Of a DNA stretch of 64,000 nt, positions 50,016-63,022 are shown one piece after another. Position 1 is the first letter of the stretch; each line of letters begins with the position of its first letter. Origin of the DNA: Aphrophora alni. Lineage: Eukaryota > Arthropoda > Insecta > Hemiptera > Aphrophoridae. The notes below the pieces were generated by a model. The model had not been told where the DNA came from, did not search any database, and saw only the letters and a list, made by a program, of their open reading frames with translations. Location of the stretch: NCBI GenBank assembly GCA_963513935.1, contig OY740768.1, positions 67,444,231 through 67,508,230 on the forward strand. Direction: 5' to 3'. The position numbers and the translations under genes were made by a program.

Positions 50016-53000
50016 AAGAATTATGTATTATTTTGTTATTACAAATATTAATTTTCACTTATATAATAATTTTCAAATATTAATAATCATTTTCACTTCA
50101 ATTTCTGAACCAACCTTTTAAGATGATGGTTATGTGTATATTATCTAGAGTTAAATACAAATTATATCGAGATGTTTATATTATTATTATTTTATTTGTA
50201 AACATAGTTTGTGTAAAACATTATACTACATTTCTTATTGTTATTCTGGAGTTATTGATCAACAGTGAAAATGAAGGCCGGCATGAGAACATATCTCATA
50301 AATTGTATAAGTAATTCTAATAAAATTTTGGTAGCTATGTGAATGTTTTATGTGAATGAAAATTAATATATCAAGTTTACACAGGCCACTATTCACTGTA
50401 ATATTTTCTAAATAATTCACGAAACACCTTTTTCTGTATGTTGATTCTGGTCACCAACTTTTCATGTCTGTACCTAATTTTCAATTTTTTGACTTTAAAT
50501 CGTCCAGAAGACAAAATTCGTTCAATCTTGAACCTAGTGATTATATTGGGTTGGAATTGAAATAAAGTACTTGGGGGGGGGTCGATTTTGAAATATATAA
50601 ATTATTTCGTGATATCGGTACCCTTAATATTCAAAATACGATTATGAAACGTATGTCGACAAATCCCACCTTTAAACTATCCCTACTTAACAAATTTTAT
50701 CTGCTAATTTTTACCTGCTTAACAAATTTTACATTTGACAGGCGTTTGAATAACCTATTTTTATCTAATCTGGAAATTCGAAACTGATACTGTATTTCCA
50801 CGATAATCTTTTTATTCACTCATAATTTTCTTTATACTACGTGTATATGTGAGAGAGAATAAAAACACTGATTGATGGAAAAATAACTTCTTTTTTTTTT
50901 ACCAGACGTGATTAGAAACCTTTCTTGTTTTTGTTGATAATCTGTAGTTTTCGAAGTTAAACAATAAATTTCTTTAACAATTTGTACATTTAAATATATA
51001 TGGACATTTATATTTCTAGTATTTATAATAACTGATTGTGTTAAGTTAAACATTTTATAACGCCCCTAAATAAAATCTTTTGATTGTGCACTTCATAAAC
51101 TCAGACACAACACGACTTTTTTATAGTCAGCAGAAGTTATTTTCCATTGTTTTTTACATTAATGTAACCTAAAAGTTAACTTTAAACCAGAAGTAGGTCA
51201 CACGTATTACTAATGCTAGTGTTCACGATATAATTACTGCACTCTATGCTCCAGAAAAATAACACCATACATGGTCTCCATTTAAACTAAAGACAGAGTG
51301 CGGTCGCGACGGGATTAAATGTAAAATTGCATCGTTAACATTGTGTTATACAACGGAACGAGTGTTCTATGGACTTCTTAGATATACGGTACTTGGGTGG
51401 TACATATTATTTATGTCCCCACTTTTACTTTCTTGCATATACGTTAAGTACAGAAAGAGTTATGTGCTGGATTAACAGATTAATATTGAGTTTTTCGTGG
51501 AAATATCCCTTTTAAGGTACTCTGAGCACAAACATTATTTTTACGATGATAACTGATATTGTCTATGTAGAGGGGTGAACAGCCAAATTGTAATGAATGA
51601 ACGGACTAATTAATCAAACTTGGTATGTTAACCATATTTTGAGAATCTTATCAAACTTATTCTTAACTTTGTTATAATGTTAAAGCAAGTGGAACAATCA
51701 GGTTTTCTCAAAATCAGATTTAACGGTTACAGATTTTAACCTAATTAAAATAAGAAAAAACAAATCCAATTAGTTGATGAAAATTTTAATATGAAATCGC
51801 AATTCAACTAATTTTTATAAAAAAAAAAAAAAATTATATATTTAGTCTTCGGTTTGATCGTTGCTCTCTATTATTTCCAGTTAATAATCGTAAATACTAG
51901 ACTGCACTGAGTAACCTAATGTGAAAATAAAGTTTTGTTAGGTAATAATTAATATTTTATCATGGGAAGAAAAAAGAAAACGTCTTGCACTTTCTCTTAG
52001 GATGTAATTTTTTTCTTTCTTGTTTACACCCTCATAGGCCGACTTCGAACTTGGTAATAATACATGTAGAACACTAAGTTCCACAAAATGAACTATAACC
52101 GGCTTATAATATTTTTTTTTTGTGAATTTATCGAAAAAGTTTCTATTTTTAAATTTCATGACCCTTTCTTCAATCATATTTAACCTTCTTTCGTGCCAAA
52201 TTAGACTAAATCATACTAAACATCTAGCTGCTAATTCTAGATTACCCGTTTTTTTGTTTTTATTTTGAAGTTACGTTTTTTCGTATTTCGTATTTCAAGT
52301 TTGGTACGTCATTAGATGCAGATGTTATCTTTGCACCAAATTTCCTTCCGAGACGTTATATTTATGATTTACATATAAAACTTTTATTTTTTAAATATAA
52401 AAATAAGCTTTCATTTAATAGTTTTTCCTGTTAAAGATTCGTAAAACAGAGCCTAAATATCAAATTGAGCTACAATTGAAAACCTTTAGAGCATTTCCTA
52501 ATACATACATTTATTTATTTACACAGTTAACTTAAAATGGTGCCACATTACACCTGCTAGTGTCGGTGGACATTTAATAGTATAAGGTGTTACCGTTTTA
52601 ATGAGGATGATAGTAATAGCTTCAACCACTGTTTTAGAAACGCTAAAAATGGAGTGGGGATAACATTACTTACTTTGATATCTGTAAATATCACAGATGT
52701 AACTTAAGATCGGTAGGTAGCTATTTTTAGTAGCAAAACATATGTACGGTGATTCAAAAGTTACTCCTATGAATAGAATTGGAGAATAACCTCTAGTGTC
52801 GGCGTCTCCTTGAGAAGAATCACAATGTGTCACATGAATGTCATGCCCCAGGCAGCAAGGAAGGTTAGCGATTTGAAACTCAGCAAATACAGACAAACCG
52901 GCGGCTTGTTACGAACAATTGGATCTTGTCCGGGACTATCGATTGGTTGCTGAGCTGATGTAAGCTGGATTCTTGATAGATTGGACACACTAGCTTCTGA

Positions 53001-54382
53001 CTAGATCACCAAGGAACATAAATTTATCTTTAAAATGTTTCCTTTTACCAAATTCAGAAGTTTACACTCTTATTTTTAAAAATAAATTGTATTTTTAATA
53101 CGCTTATCTTAATTATTTTTTTTAAATTTGAATCTCTTCCTTCGCAATTTTATTTGTAATTCAATAATTACAGATGGGGGGGTTTATTTTCAGTAGTTAT
53201 ATAAAAAAAATATGATATGATTACTATAAATACTAATATTGTCTTTTTTCATGTCATAATTTTATTTATGTATTTTGTATGAAAGGAAACTAGGTAGAGA
53301 AAAGTAAAAGTTTTTTAAACATTTATATATGTTTTTTTTTCTCTTTCCCCTCCCCTCCCCTTTTATTGGGAACTAAATCGGAACTGGTGGTTCATAATTA
53401 GACCACCGAAGGAAACAGATAAAACGACATTAAAATATATTTTAACAGTTTGTTCTCTAAAAGACACGATCAGACATTTCGATTTTTATATGGAATTTTA
53501 TATAATTTCTATACGAAAAGTTTTTTTTCTTTTTTTTCTTTTCAAGTTTTAACGTTTTAGAAACTTTAAAAAGCGGGAATATTATATTCTGGTATTTTAC
53601 TATAAAAATTCCTTTTTTAAAAACAAGTCAATCTGATTGTTCTTTTTCAATAACATAATCTAATTATTTAGTCCTGTAACATAACAATTTTTACTCCTAA
53701 AACAAAAATTTTGTTCTCCGATTTACATAATAATATAAACACATACTATATCTTGTTACGGCGCCATATTAAACGTGTCCCTTTTTATAATGTGATTTTG
53801 TAGGCATATCCAACTAAATCCAATTCTCAGATGGGTTGACTGGCACAGGATCAAGTTCGTAAGGAGCTGGTTCTACACTCTGCACACTACGCGTATATCC
53901 TTGATTATCATACTCTATTCTGTATACTTCTCGGATCTTCTTTTTACGCTTCGTATCGGCATTGACTATTTTGTATACGGAACTAAGATTACATTTTACA
54001 ATAAAGAATATATATATAAATCAGCAATACAAACTTCAGATTACTTTTACCTAAATGTACATTATTTCCATTGACTTTATATTATTATAGACGTGCAACT
54101 TTAGTATTGTGATACTTTTTGAGTAACGCGAAATTCCAAGTTCTAGATAGACTCATGAAAGCAGCACCATTGACAGAATTCAGGTTTATTGTTTAACATT
54201 GTAGAAATATGTGTAAAAACATTCCGAATGCTACAAGGAACATTAACTTTTTGCAGATGCACCCAATATAAATGACCTGTTACATCTATAGTCTTAAAAA
54301 GGTTATTGTTAATTGTAAAATAAATTAACAGATTCTTTTTTTCATTATGTGAATTTGATATAAATACATCAACGAATACCAA
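50016..54382. other. AT-rich non-coding, no exon supported
   Basis: A mixed-composition block at 51,210-51,420 (with gagtgcggtcgcgacggg) and a block at 52,740-53,000 starting acggtgattcaaaagttact stand out. Neither has open frames or boundaries that allow a call. G9 lies at 50,573. Confidence 0.45.
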
Positions 54383-54464
54383 AGCTGTCGCTTTGTGTGC
54401 AAGAGTTCGATTCCCGTGAAGACTTAAAAAAATTTGTTGTTAATCCAGCGTCGTGCGGGAAAGT

Positions 54465-54477
54465 GGGGGGGGGGGGG
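54465..54477. repeat. G13 homopolymer
   Basis: Thirteen G in a row, the longest of the G/C tracts clustered between 54 and 61 kb. It lies just after gagttcgattcccg (54,405), a B-box-like motif that may be the tail of a decayed SINE. Confidence 0.95.
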
Positions 54478-55109
54478 TTACGATTAATAGTAAATCCCAG
54501 TAGTGAAAGCGAGAATCAAATCACCCAATGGAAGGCCTAGTCAGACAGTTTAGCTAAGGATTTATTTATTATTATTTTACAAGTACTAGCTACATAAAAA
54601 AATAGTATGGTGTCCATTGCTGGTTCAGGTTGTTATTGGGTCGCTATGAGAAAGAAAAAGTCATGTTTTAACCAATCCAGAAGGTAAATATGTATTATAG
54701 CTTAAAAGTTAGCCCCTTCCCCTCCATTTGGCGTCGAAAGGCACAAATAGTCCTCTTCTTCTTCGCATTGCGTCACCTTATGGATCTACAGTCTACCTTT
54801 AGATCGATTTTTCGTCGTCTTTCAAAGATATACTTTCTTAGTATTTTTTTAGTTATAAAATGTTTTGGTGTTTTGGATAATGTTTCTAATTCGTCGCCAT
54901 AAATACAGCCAATATCGAAATCAAATATTTAATTTTATAACCGTTTAGAAATTAAGATAAATTAGTTAAAACAAGCAAGTTTTATATTTGATTTGCCAGT
55001 CATTTACTTTTACGAGTAAATTGTTATTATCATTGTTTTGTAAATTGAAGCCACATTAGTTTGTTTTCATATTAAATGCTGAAAAATTAAATTGTTGCAT
55101 ATTATTGCT

Positions 55110-55330
55110 GCATGACGAATGGCAGTGGGCGCTTCTGCCCGGAAGCTATACGTCCCGTCCTGTGTCCCCAGCGGCCGCTGATCTGCATTTTATTGATAAA
55201 TGCATTCTGTATGGAAAATCGTTGACTGCATTATGACCTCGCGGTCACTCCCATTCCCGTAGTTGTTTAAATAAATTACAGTCTGCATTTAGACTTGTTT
55301 AAGAGGATTTGATTTGAACATGTTTACAGC
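55110..55330. promoter_or_regulatory. Candidate conserved non-coding element
   Basis: This is a G+C-richer, high-complexity island containing gcggccgctgatctgcattt, then tgataaatgcattctgtatg and tgacctcgcggtcactccca. The tgacctcgcggtca segment is a near-perfect inverted pair of nuclear-receptor-like half sites (TGACC...GGTCA) with a 4-bp spacer. No open frame with splice sites. It lies inside the putative intron. Conservation was not tested. Confidence 0.35.
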
Positions 55331-55967
55331 ACGCGTCATCGTTTAAGTCATTATAGTCATTAGACTTGGATCAGTTCATAATATTGGCGATTTCTTTTTA
55401 AGCCGTGGTATCGATTAAAATAATAATCTTTAGAAAAACACTCACAATATTCGTATGCACACAATTTATAAAATATAATTTTCCGTGATATTATCTAATA
55501 AGAAACAGTAGATTTATTTTCTAGGTAGATTTATAGAATTTTAGTTCCATTTATTTTCCCTTTCGTGTTCCAAAAAGTTGCACATCAAAATGAATTGTTT
55601 AAGAAATTTCGAATTATTACCGTCTTGTGTAATTAAGTAAAAAAGAGTGCGTTATGGAATAGTAGGAAAATCATCAATTACTAGTTTTTGCGAAAATATT
55701 CATGTTAAGGTTTCATGAAGTGAGTGAGATTTGCGAATCTGTCTGTCCTCTGTCTGCCTAGACTTACCACGTAGGTCTAAGAGTCAAAATCAGACACTTA
55801 AGTTAAGAATTTAAAAAAAGTAAAGGTGTTTTTGAATCACTTTCGTAAATTTAAAAACATAAATTACGTTACGCGCAGACAAACTTATTGAATTATTTTG
55901 TTTTTCATTCTTTTAAACTTTAGAAATTCTACGACCATATATGTAACGTTTTAAAGTCAGTGTATTT

Positions 55968-56512
55968 TACGAGTAGAACGCAAATTTTAGGAAATTATTT
56001 CGATTTTGGTACTAATTTTTAATTCCAAAGTCCATTACGAGTAGAACGCAAATTTTACAAAATTATTTCGATTTTGGTACTCATTTTTAATTCCAATATC
56101 CATTACGAGTAGAACGCAAATTTTACAAAATTATTTCGATTTTGGTACTCATTTTTAATTCCAATATCCATTACGAGTAGAACGCAAATTTTACAAAATT
56201 ATTTCGATTTTGGTACTCATTTTTAATTCCAATATCCATTACGAGTAGAACGCAAATTTTACAAAATTATTTCGATTTTGGTACTCATTTTTAATTCCAA
56301 TATCCATTACGAGTAGAACGCTAATTTTACAAAATTATTTCGATTTTGGCATTAATTTTTAATTCCAATGTCCATTACGAGTAGAACGCAAATTTTAGGA
56401 AATTATTTCGATTTTGGTACTAATTTTTAATTCCAATGTCCGTTACGAGTAGAACGCAAATTTTACAAAATTATTTCGATTTTGGTAGCCTACTCATTTT
56501 TAATTCCAATGT
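55968..56512. repeat. 68-bp minisatellite, 8 copies
   Basis: Units start at 55,968 and every 68 bp to 56,444. Each reads tacgagtagaacgcaaattt, then acaaaattatttcgattttg, then gtactcatttttaattccaa. Units 3 to 5 are identical or nearly so. Outer units carry aggaaatta in place of acaaaatta and taattttt in place of catttttt. Confidence 0.97.
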
Positions 56513-59500
56513 TCATACTAATTTTTGACAACTGTATAATTTGTGTACACCAACCACTTTTTTTAAAGTAGGAATTAAATTTATGTACATATTTTTTAAG
56601 CCTTCCAAATGTACTTTTGAATTTTATATACAATGAACAGCTTTGAGGCCCGCCACGACACGAGCTTAGGTAGTAAAGATTTTCAAATATGTGGAATTAC
56701 TATAGTATTTTTTAATGTGTTATGTAACGCTATCTCGTTCTACAATAAGATAGGAATAATATAGAATTTTGTTTAGTGTAGATTTTTTGCGTAATCAGTA
56801 GACATGTTTGTTTTTAAGTCTACAGACTCCCCCCCCTAAAAATAAACGATCCCGGTATAACTGTATACTCTTTTTAATTTCAACCATACCCATTTATAAT
56901 CTTTAAATTTATAATACATATTTATAATTTTATTAAAACGAATTTACAGTTTATAATAATTATCATGACCATATGAAAAATCATCATAAATAATGATTAT
57001 AAAGATTAGGTTTATGATAAATAATGAAAACCTACATAATAATAGTATATCTTACAGTATACAATTAGTAAATATTTAAATATTGCGGAATCTAATTCTC
57101 GGACAAAACAAAATATTTCATAAAAGTGTGAAGTTGTCGTGAAATAACAAAAGGAGCAAAACACTTAATATGAAGTGTTGTGACTGTTTTTGCAATATAA
57201 GACACGCAATTTCAAAATTATCGTAAATTCATGAGTTGTTGTGATTAGATTGTATTCACGATGGAATTAAATAGGAGATTTTCTTCCCATTAAATATACA
57301 TTACATTAGATATGTTTTGAATGAATTTCCTGGTCATGAATTAAGCAATAGCTTCAGCCGTAGCTTACTTTTGTGCAATGATTTATGGTGATCTTCGGAT
57401 ATTTCCGTGCTCCCTTCATAACCCTTTGTGTGTTTTATGTACGTAAAATATCTTGTTTTTAATAAGGATTCACTAATTTCTATCTAATGAAGAAACGTTC
57501 TACAAAAGTGTTGTTACGTTTGCAGTTTTCATGGGAGAAGGGAGAATGCTTTAGTTGAGGGATTATATTATTTTGTAGCTTGTAACCATACAGGGTGGGG
57601 GGGGGAGATTTAATATAAAACATCTTTTATATGCTTGTTCCAAATTTTAATGTATATAATTATTATAGTTGAAATATTGATTTTAATGTTGTGACGTCAT
57701 ATGCATTTCTATATATTTTATATTTAAATAACGCTAAAATGCTCAATTCTAACCACATATTTTTACTTTAATTTCTATTTTCTCTTAGCCTTTATCATTT
57801 AAATAAGTTTATCTTTAACGTATAAAGTCCCAACCCCTCTAATTTGTTTTTGTTAATTAACTGGAATTAAAAATCAAAACTTTGGAACTCTTGGTTTGAG
57901 TGTAGACTACATTTGTATATAACGTTTATCCCCCCCCCCCATTCACTCCATGCAGGAAATGTACTGAAATATCTTAAATAGTAATATTGGTTGTTTGAAA
58001 CATCATTTTAAGAGTCTTGGTGAGTAAAGAAAATTCTCAAAAAAAGTAATTCTGTTGACCCAATTCAAAATTGCAGTCGGACAAATATTTAAAGCGTGCT
58101 CTGAAAATGCATTTTTCATATAAGATGCAGATCAGTTTTTACAAAAAAAAAAAAAAAATTGTAATTTTTGTTGTAGTTGGAATGTAGTTGTTGTAGGATG
58201 TGGAATAACAATTTAGATGCAACAAAAATAATAATTTGAAAGTATTGAGATTGGAATAATTTATCAAATGAAAAGTTGTAATTGTAACATGTAAGGCTTT
58301 ATTTATATAAGAAGACAAAATTTAGCAGGCCTACCTACATTTTAAAATTAATGGTATTGTACAGAACAGCTCCAGGTAGATAATTAGAGTCTGGAAATGT
58401 TATTGATGATTTCTTCTTAGACGGTTCGTGCTGAAAACTCATGAACAGAATAATAGGCAATCTACAAATTTTTCACCGTCTGATTATGGTAGAACTTGGA
58501 ACACAACATTGTTCATGGTTAAAATACCCCAAAAGGACCATTATATTTAAATAATCTTTTGTCGTAAACCGTATCTTATATGAAAAATAAGTTTGCATAG
58601 ATCGGGTAGTCTTTTTGGATTGTCACACCAAATTATGTTATCTTTTCGTTATGTTAAATTATGTTATTTTTTCTATTCATCAAGACCTTTAAAATGATGT
58701 ATTACCCGACCTCCTTACCATTTAAGATATTTGAATTGATCCCTCCCCCCCCTCAAGAAGGAAATGGCGTAAAAAAAAAGTCATACCTAAAAGTATAGTC
58801 TATTCCTAAACTAAGATTCCCAAAGTTTGGATTTTTTATTCCAATTATTAACAAAAATAGAGGTGGGGGGGAGCCGAGACTTTGTGATCACACTGTACCA
58901 TAACTCACAGCACCTGACTGAATCCTTCATCCTACTTTGAAATACAAACAATCATTGGTGAAAAAAATTCATGAAAACTCCCGTAAAAATACATAAACAT
59001 TAAAAAATCAACATTGTCCCAAAAAATGAGTCCTTGGATTGTTTCTCGGTGATTTATAAATTCAAAAATGTGGATCATTATGGAAACAAAATACTTTAAA
59101 GTCATTTGTTAATATTAATAATAAGCTAGTTTTATCAATATGATACAAAATATCATCTTTTCATTTATGAAATTTTCCCCGTGTATTGGTATGAGAGAAT
59201 AGATACAGAAGAAGTATACCCATAAAACCCTTATTAAATTGTTGCGAATTTATTTTGGTATGTTTTGATTTTATTAGAAGGTTTTTTTTTGTTTTTTTTA
59301 ATTCAAAGATCAGACTTTGTGGTGCATATCTAGATCATACAAGCTAAGATACAGATTAAAAGAAGGTATAAAATCGATTCAGCCATTTGATCTGTAGAGA
59401 CGTAATCGGAAATCCTCGGATTTTTTGTCTTGTTTAAATTGTAATGTTGTCTATAAACTTAAAAAACGTAATATTATGTTATCATTTTGTTATTAAAACC

Positions 59501-59769
59501 CGTATTAAAAAAAAATTTAATGTTATGTTCTTTTTCTTCTATTATAAAAGGCGTTAGAAGGGAGAATGTACTTTTATCTATTTGGAATACGTGTTATAAA
59601 ATCAACGTATAAAATATGATCTGATTAAACGTAATAAAACTTTTGCAATCACATTAAACCGTAAAACATTAGGGGAAATATCAGATAAAGACAGAAAATA
59701 ATAACAATTTTCCCGCCAAAGATAGTGTAATAACTTTTAGGTTAAAATGATAGTTTCGTTTACGACGAT
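56513..59769. other. AT-rich non-coding with homopolymer tracts
   Basis: It contains C8 (56,829), G9 (57,597), C11 (57,930), C8 (58,745), G7 (58,865) and an A run at 58,142. No coding or RNA feature was recognised. Confidence 0.5.
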
Positions 59770-59990
59770 AATAATAATAGAAACATTGCAGATTATCGCA
59801 ATACACGAGATTCCGACTGGGAGGTAAGGTGCGCTGTTGCGGTCAATTGAGTTTGTATGACCTTAATTCTAGACAACAGGAAGGCCTTGCTGAGTAACAG
59901 AATTAGTGGTGAAACTGCAAAAGTGCACAGTAACGGATGACAAGCGGTCAGGTGGAACTGAGGACAATCCTTGACACAAACTTAATTATG
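59770..59990. promoter_or_regulatory. Candidate conserved non-coding element
   Basis: A compositionally balanced block between AT-rich flanks: cgactgggaggtaaggtgcg, gttgcggtcaattgagtttg, ggaaggccttgctgagtaac. It includes a donor-like ggag|gtaagg at about 59,821, but no acceptor-bounded open exon precedes it, so an exon is not called. Confidence 0.25.
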
Positions 59991-60242
59991 GAATATTAAC
60001 ATACGTTCTCTCTTTTCGTCTCTCACTTTCCAATATTATATTTTTCATCAAATTCAATATACGGAAAAAAATAAAGTTTTACCGGAACTCCAATTTGGGT
60101 GTGCCTGCTTTAAATGAGCAAAGTTAAATAAATATATTTATGTAGTTTCGGTATTTTAAAAATTTTGGTTTTACGAATCGTTGATCTAGTTTAGTAATTA
60201 AAAAATCAGTCAGAAATATTAAAAATTGTTGCCCATTTTCAA

Positions 60243-60246
<4 letters not shown>

Positions 60247-60281
<35 letters not shown>
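60247..60281. repeat. (AT)n microsatellite
   Basis: An uninterrupted AT run of about 34 bp. Confidence 0.96.
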
Positions 60282-60283
<2 letters not shown>

Positions 60284-60725
60284 CGTTTTTACCTCCAAGC
60301 TGTATAACGTCTGCATTATAGCCTGTTTTGTGCAATTTAAAATCTACATCTAATAAAGCCCTAACGTGTTTTCTACGAGTAATAAGTAAAAATCAAAATC
60401 ATTAAAAATATAACATCAAAATTTGAAGGAAAAAAAATCGCAAAATCACCAAATGAAAGAAAATACAATTTTCTAAGATATGCACTTTGTAGCAAGACGA
60501 TGTTTCATTTATTATATGTAGGGTACACAACCTTCTTCGTACTTAACAGTTTGGTAATTCTTAGCCACCTTGATATCACTATCTGCAGACCACCAAGCTT
60601 TATAAATGAAAAGGTCCACAAACCTTTTCAAACTTCCGCTATTTTGGAAAATAAAATCTATCTTGAGTGCCTGAATTGACTGAAATGTATCTCAAATTTC
60701 CGGCTTTAGATTTATTATTACTTGT

Positions 60726-60736
60726 CCCCCCCCCCC
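60726..60736. repeat. C11 homopolymer
   Basis: Eleven consecutive C in AT-rich surroundings. Confidence 0.95.
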
Positions 60737-61459
60737 TTTCATTTTTAGGGCGTCATGCTAATAATTACATTTTTCACATAACTGTCAGTTTTTTATTACA
60801 TAGAAAAAATATAGACTTCAGTATATTTTAATTTTTAAATTGTAGATAGTAACATATTGTTAACATTTTAATATCTAAGGGCTCTAACCGTTGGAAATTC
60901 AATTTCGCGATTGTACTCTAGTTTTAACAGAAGAAATCACTTAATTTACCTCCCACAGCAGTAATTTAGCGTACTTTGATGCAGAGCTGGCACGCTACGG
61001 CAAAAATAACATCCTCCAACAGATTACTGAGCTTAGTTCTTCGTCTAATGACTCACTATATTTAATCTCTTTTCTTTTAGAGTTTATTACCTAATCCGTA
61101 GATAGTTAAGCATTGTTGAAGAAGAACCTTTACTTACATATTTTCCACAAAATATTGTGTATTTTATTACAATTAATTTTCTGTAGTTTTCCTCTCTAAA
61201 CCGATCTATTATTCACTTTAATGTTTAGAAATATTGATAATAGTATAATAGTTATCTATATACTAATATTATTGTCAAAACAAACCTTCCAGCCAAGACG
61301 TTAGATATTCAAAGCTGTTATCTGTCATCATTATTGTTTGCATATTCTAGGTATTTACTCGAAAATTTAGAAATAAAAATCACTATCTATTTTTCGATAT
61401 CCCATAATTATTTTGTGGAATTATCATATTGTGTTATATTAGAACGTTTTCTAATATAA

Positions 61460-62140
61460 GGTTCTAGCGAGCTGGGCGTTCTACGTGCGATTGTTTGCCG
61501 TACGTTGAGAAAACGTTGCATTACAAAAAGTACAAATCAGTAATGGTGGCAGAACTCAGTCACTGATAGGATTGTTCGTAAGGTATTTATTTTGTGCGGA
61601 AGTGTTAGATAGATTGTACTTAAGACCAGGATTTCATTGGAAATATAATGTTAAAAGTGATAAGTGGCAAGTGAATACACACACAACTGTAGAATTTGGA
61701 TCAGTGAAAATCCAGGACATTCTTTGGTAGTTAATGTCTTTTGTCCTTAAGCAAGAGCAAAATATATGACCGTTGGTTGAGAAAACCATCAACGGAATAG
61801 TGAACCTAGATATACTATAAAATTATTTAATCCCACAGATTGATGAGGACTACTACACTTCGTCACCGAAGTCCGTTATTTCCTCAACAACCGCTTTTCA
61901 GGTACATGGATAAGTCGAGGTGGGCCGATTGCATGGTCACCTCCTTGTTCTTTAGAACTGACACTTCTGGAGATTTATCAAGGATAAAGTTTATAAACCA
62001 CCGTTACCGGCTTCTCTCGATGAGCTCAACGCAAAGGATCTACGTTTTTGTTGAAGAAATATAGCCTTACATGCTGCAAGTTTGGCAGGAAATCGTCTTG
62101 AAATGAGATGTCTGCAAAATGACCCATGGAAGTCACATTG
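61460..62140 (+). pseudogene. Degenerate mariner transposase, catalytic part
   Basis: Recognisable pieces appear in shifting frames. First comes a CRTLRKR / KKYKS linker (61,495-61,540), then DRIVRK and EVLDRL. Next is SGKVNTHNCRIWISENPG with NVFCP (61,660-61,750), matching the minus-strand relic at 21.6 kb. Then come YFLNNRF-like (61,875), RGGPIAWSP (61,918-61,945), and ELTLLEIY where DLTPLDFF is expected. Next is DKVYKPPLPASLDEL (61,984-62,028), and last VWQEIVL..DVCKMTHGSHIEH. The third catalytic Asp is replaced by Glu, several stops occur, and the second-Asp region is deleted or scrambled. Confidence 0.82.
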
Positions 62141-62271
62141 AACATAACTAACTATAAGATAACAAACAATATAAACTATTTTGCCACAAAATGACACCAA
62201 AATCAGCTCTAAGTAGTCTAATAAATTTATCCGAATTTACAAAGCTGTAAAATCATTTTTGAAGCACCGTG
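61460..62271 (+). mobile_element. 5'-truncated Tc1/mariner relic
   Basis: The 3' end (62,185-62,271, ending tttttgaagcaccgtg) matches the end of the 21.4-22.8 kb element over about 90 bp. No matching left inverted repeat was found; the similarity starts inside the DNA-binding region near 61,460. The truncated 5' end and mutated coding region mark it as a dead copy of the same DD41D-like family. Confidence 0.8.
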
Positions 62272-62940
62272 TTCATGTGGAAATAGAAGTTCATCCTCTA
62301 TAGCTGAAGATATAGGTGGTAATTTTCTAAACTGACAGACACGCTTTAGTTTTAAAAATCAATTTGAAAAATCCAGTAAAGCCCAAACATTTAGAATATA
62401 CATAATATTGAAGTATGTAAGTCATGTGTGAATAGTAATACAGTACAATATATCATTTTCAGGTAATTCATATCTTCTCAACTCGAGCGGACTTAATTTA
62501 GTCTCAATTAATTGAATACTTGTCAATTCTTTCCTTGTTCAAGTTCCAGCTGGCATTATTATTGTAGAGCGATTTCACTGTGCAGGTGATTGTTATAATT
62601 GCACTCTGACATATCGCTAGCGTAGAGTTTTCTCATGGTAGTACGCCAAGTTAAGCACACCAAGAGAATAAAATAAATTGTAGTTACGTGTATAACTCTG
62701 GTATATTTACTATTTTCAAAGTGGTTATTCAGTTTATTATCTGTGATTTATCGAATAACCAAATCATTTAGAATGTGATTGGTTCACTTTTTCTCAGGTA
62801 TACATTTAAAAATACCCTACACTTATTCGTCTGTTTTCCACTGTTTAAGGACTACCTGTTAATAGTTCCGGTTTTTACTTAGTTTTGTAATCACACAAAA
62901 TTTCCACCTCCGTTTTTCGACTGAACTTCACGTTTCGAGA

Positions 62941-63022
62941 CGTCACGAAACCGAAAAAATAATGTTCCACATGTCTTCTGTCCTTTGTTGTTATTTTTGT
63001 ACGTAAGCACGATAGCAGCCAC
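62941..63022 (+). repeat. Interspersed repeat, copy 2 of 2
   Basis: It shares with 31,826-31,914 the ordered blocks cacgaaaccgaaaa, acatgtcttctgtcc, ttgttgttattt, acgtaagcacgatagcagcca. Same strand; class unknown. Confidence 0.6.

Noticed and set aside
52740..53000. Possible transposon starting ggtgattcaaaagttact
   Set aside because: No matching inverted end or target duplication was found and the internal frame is not transposase-like.
53341..53365. Possible G-quadruplex (C4TC4TC4)
   Set aside because: Only three C4 tracts lie close together; a fourth is lacking.
54383..54420. Possible tRNA gene (gagttcgattccc)
   Set aside because: Only a B-box-like tail is present; the T-stem does not pair and no A box or acceptor stem can be drawn.
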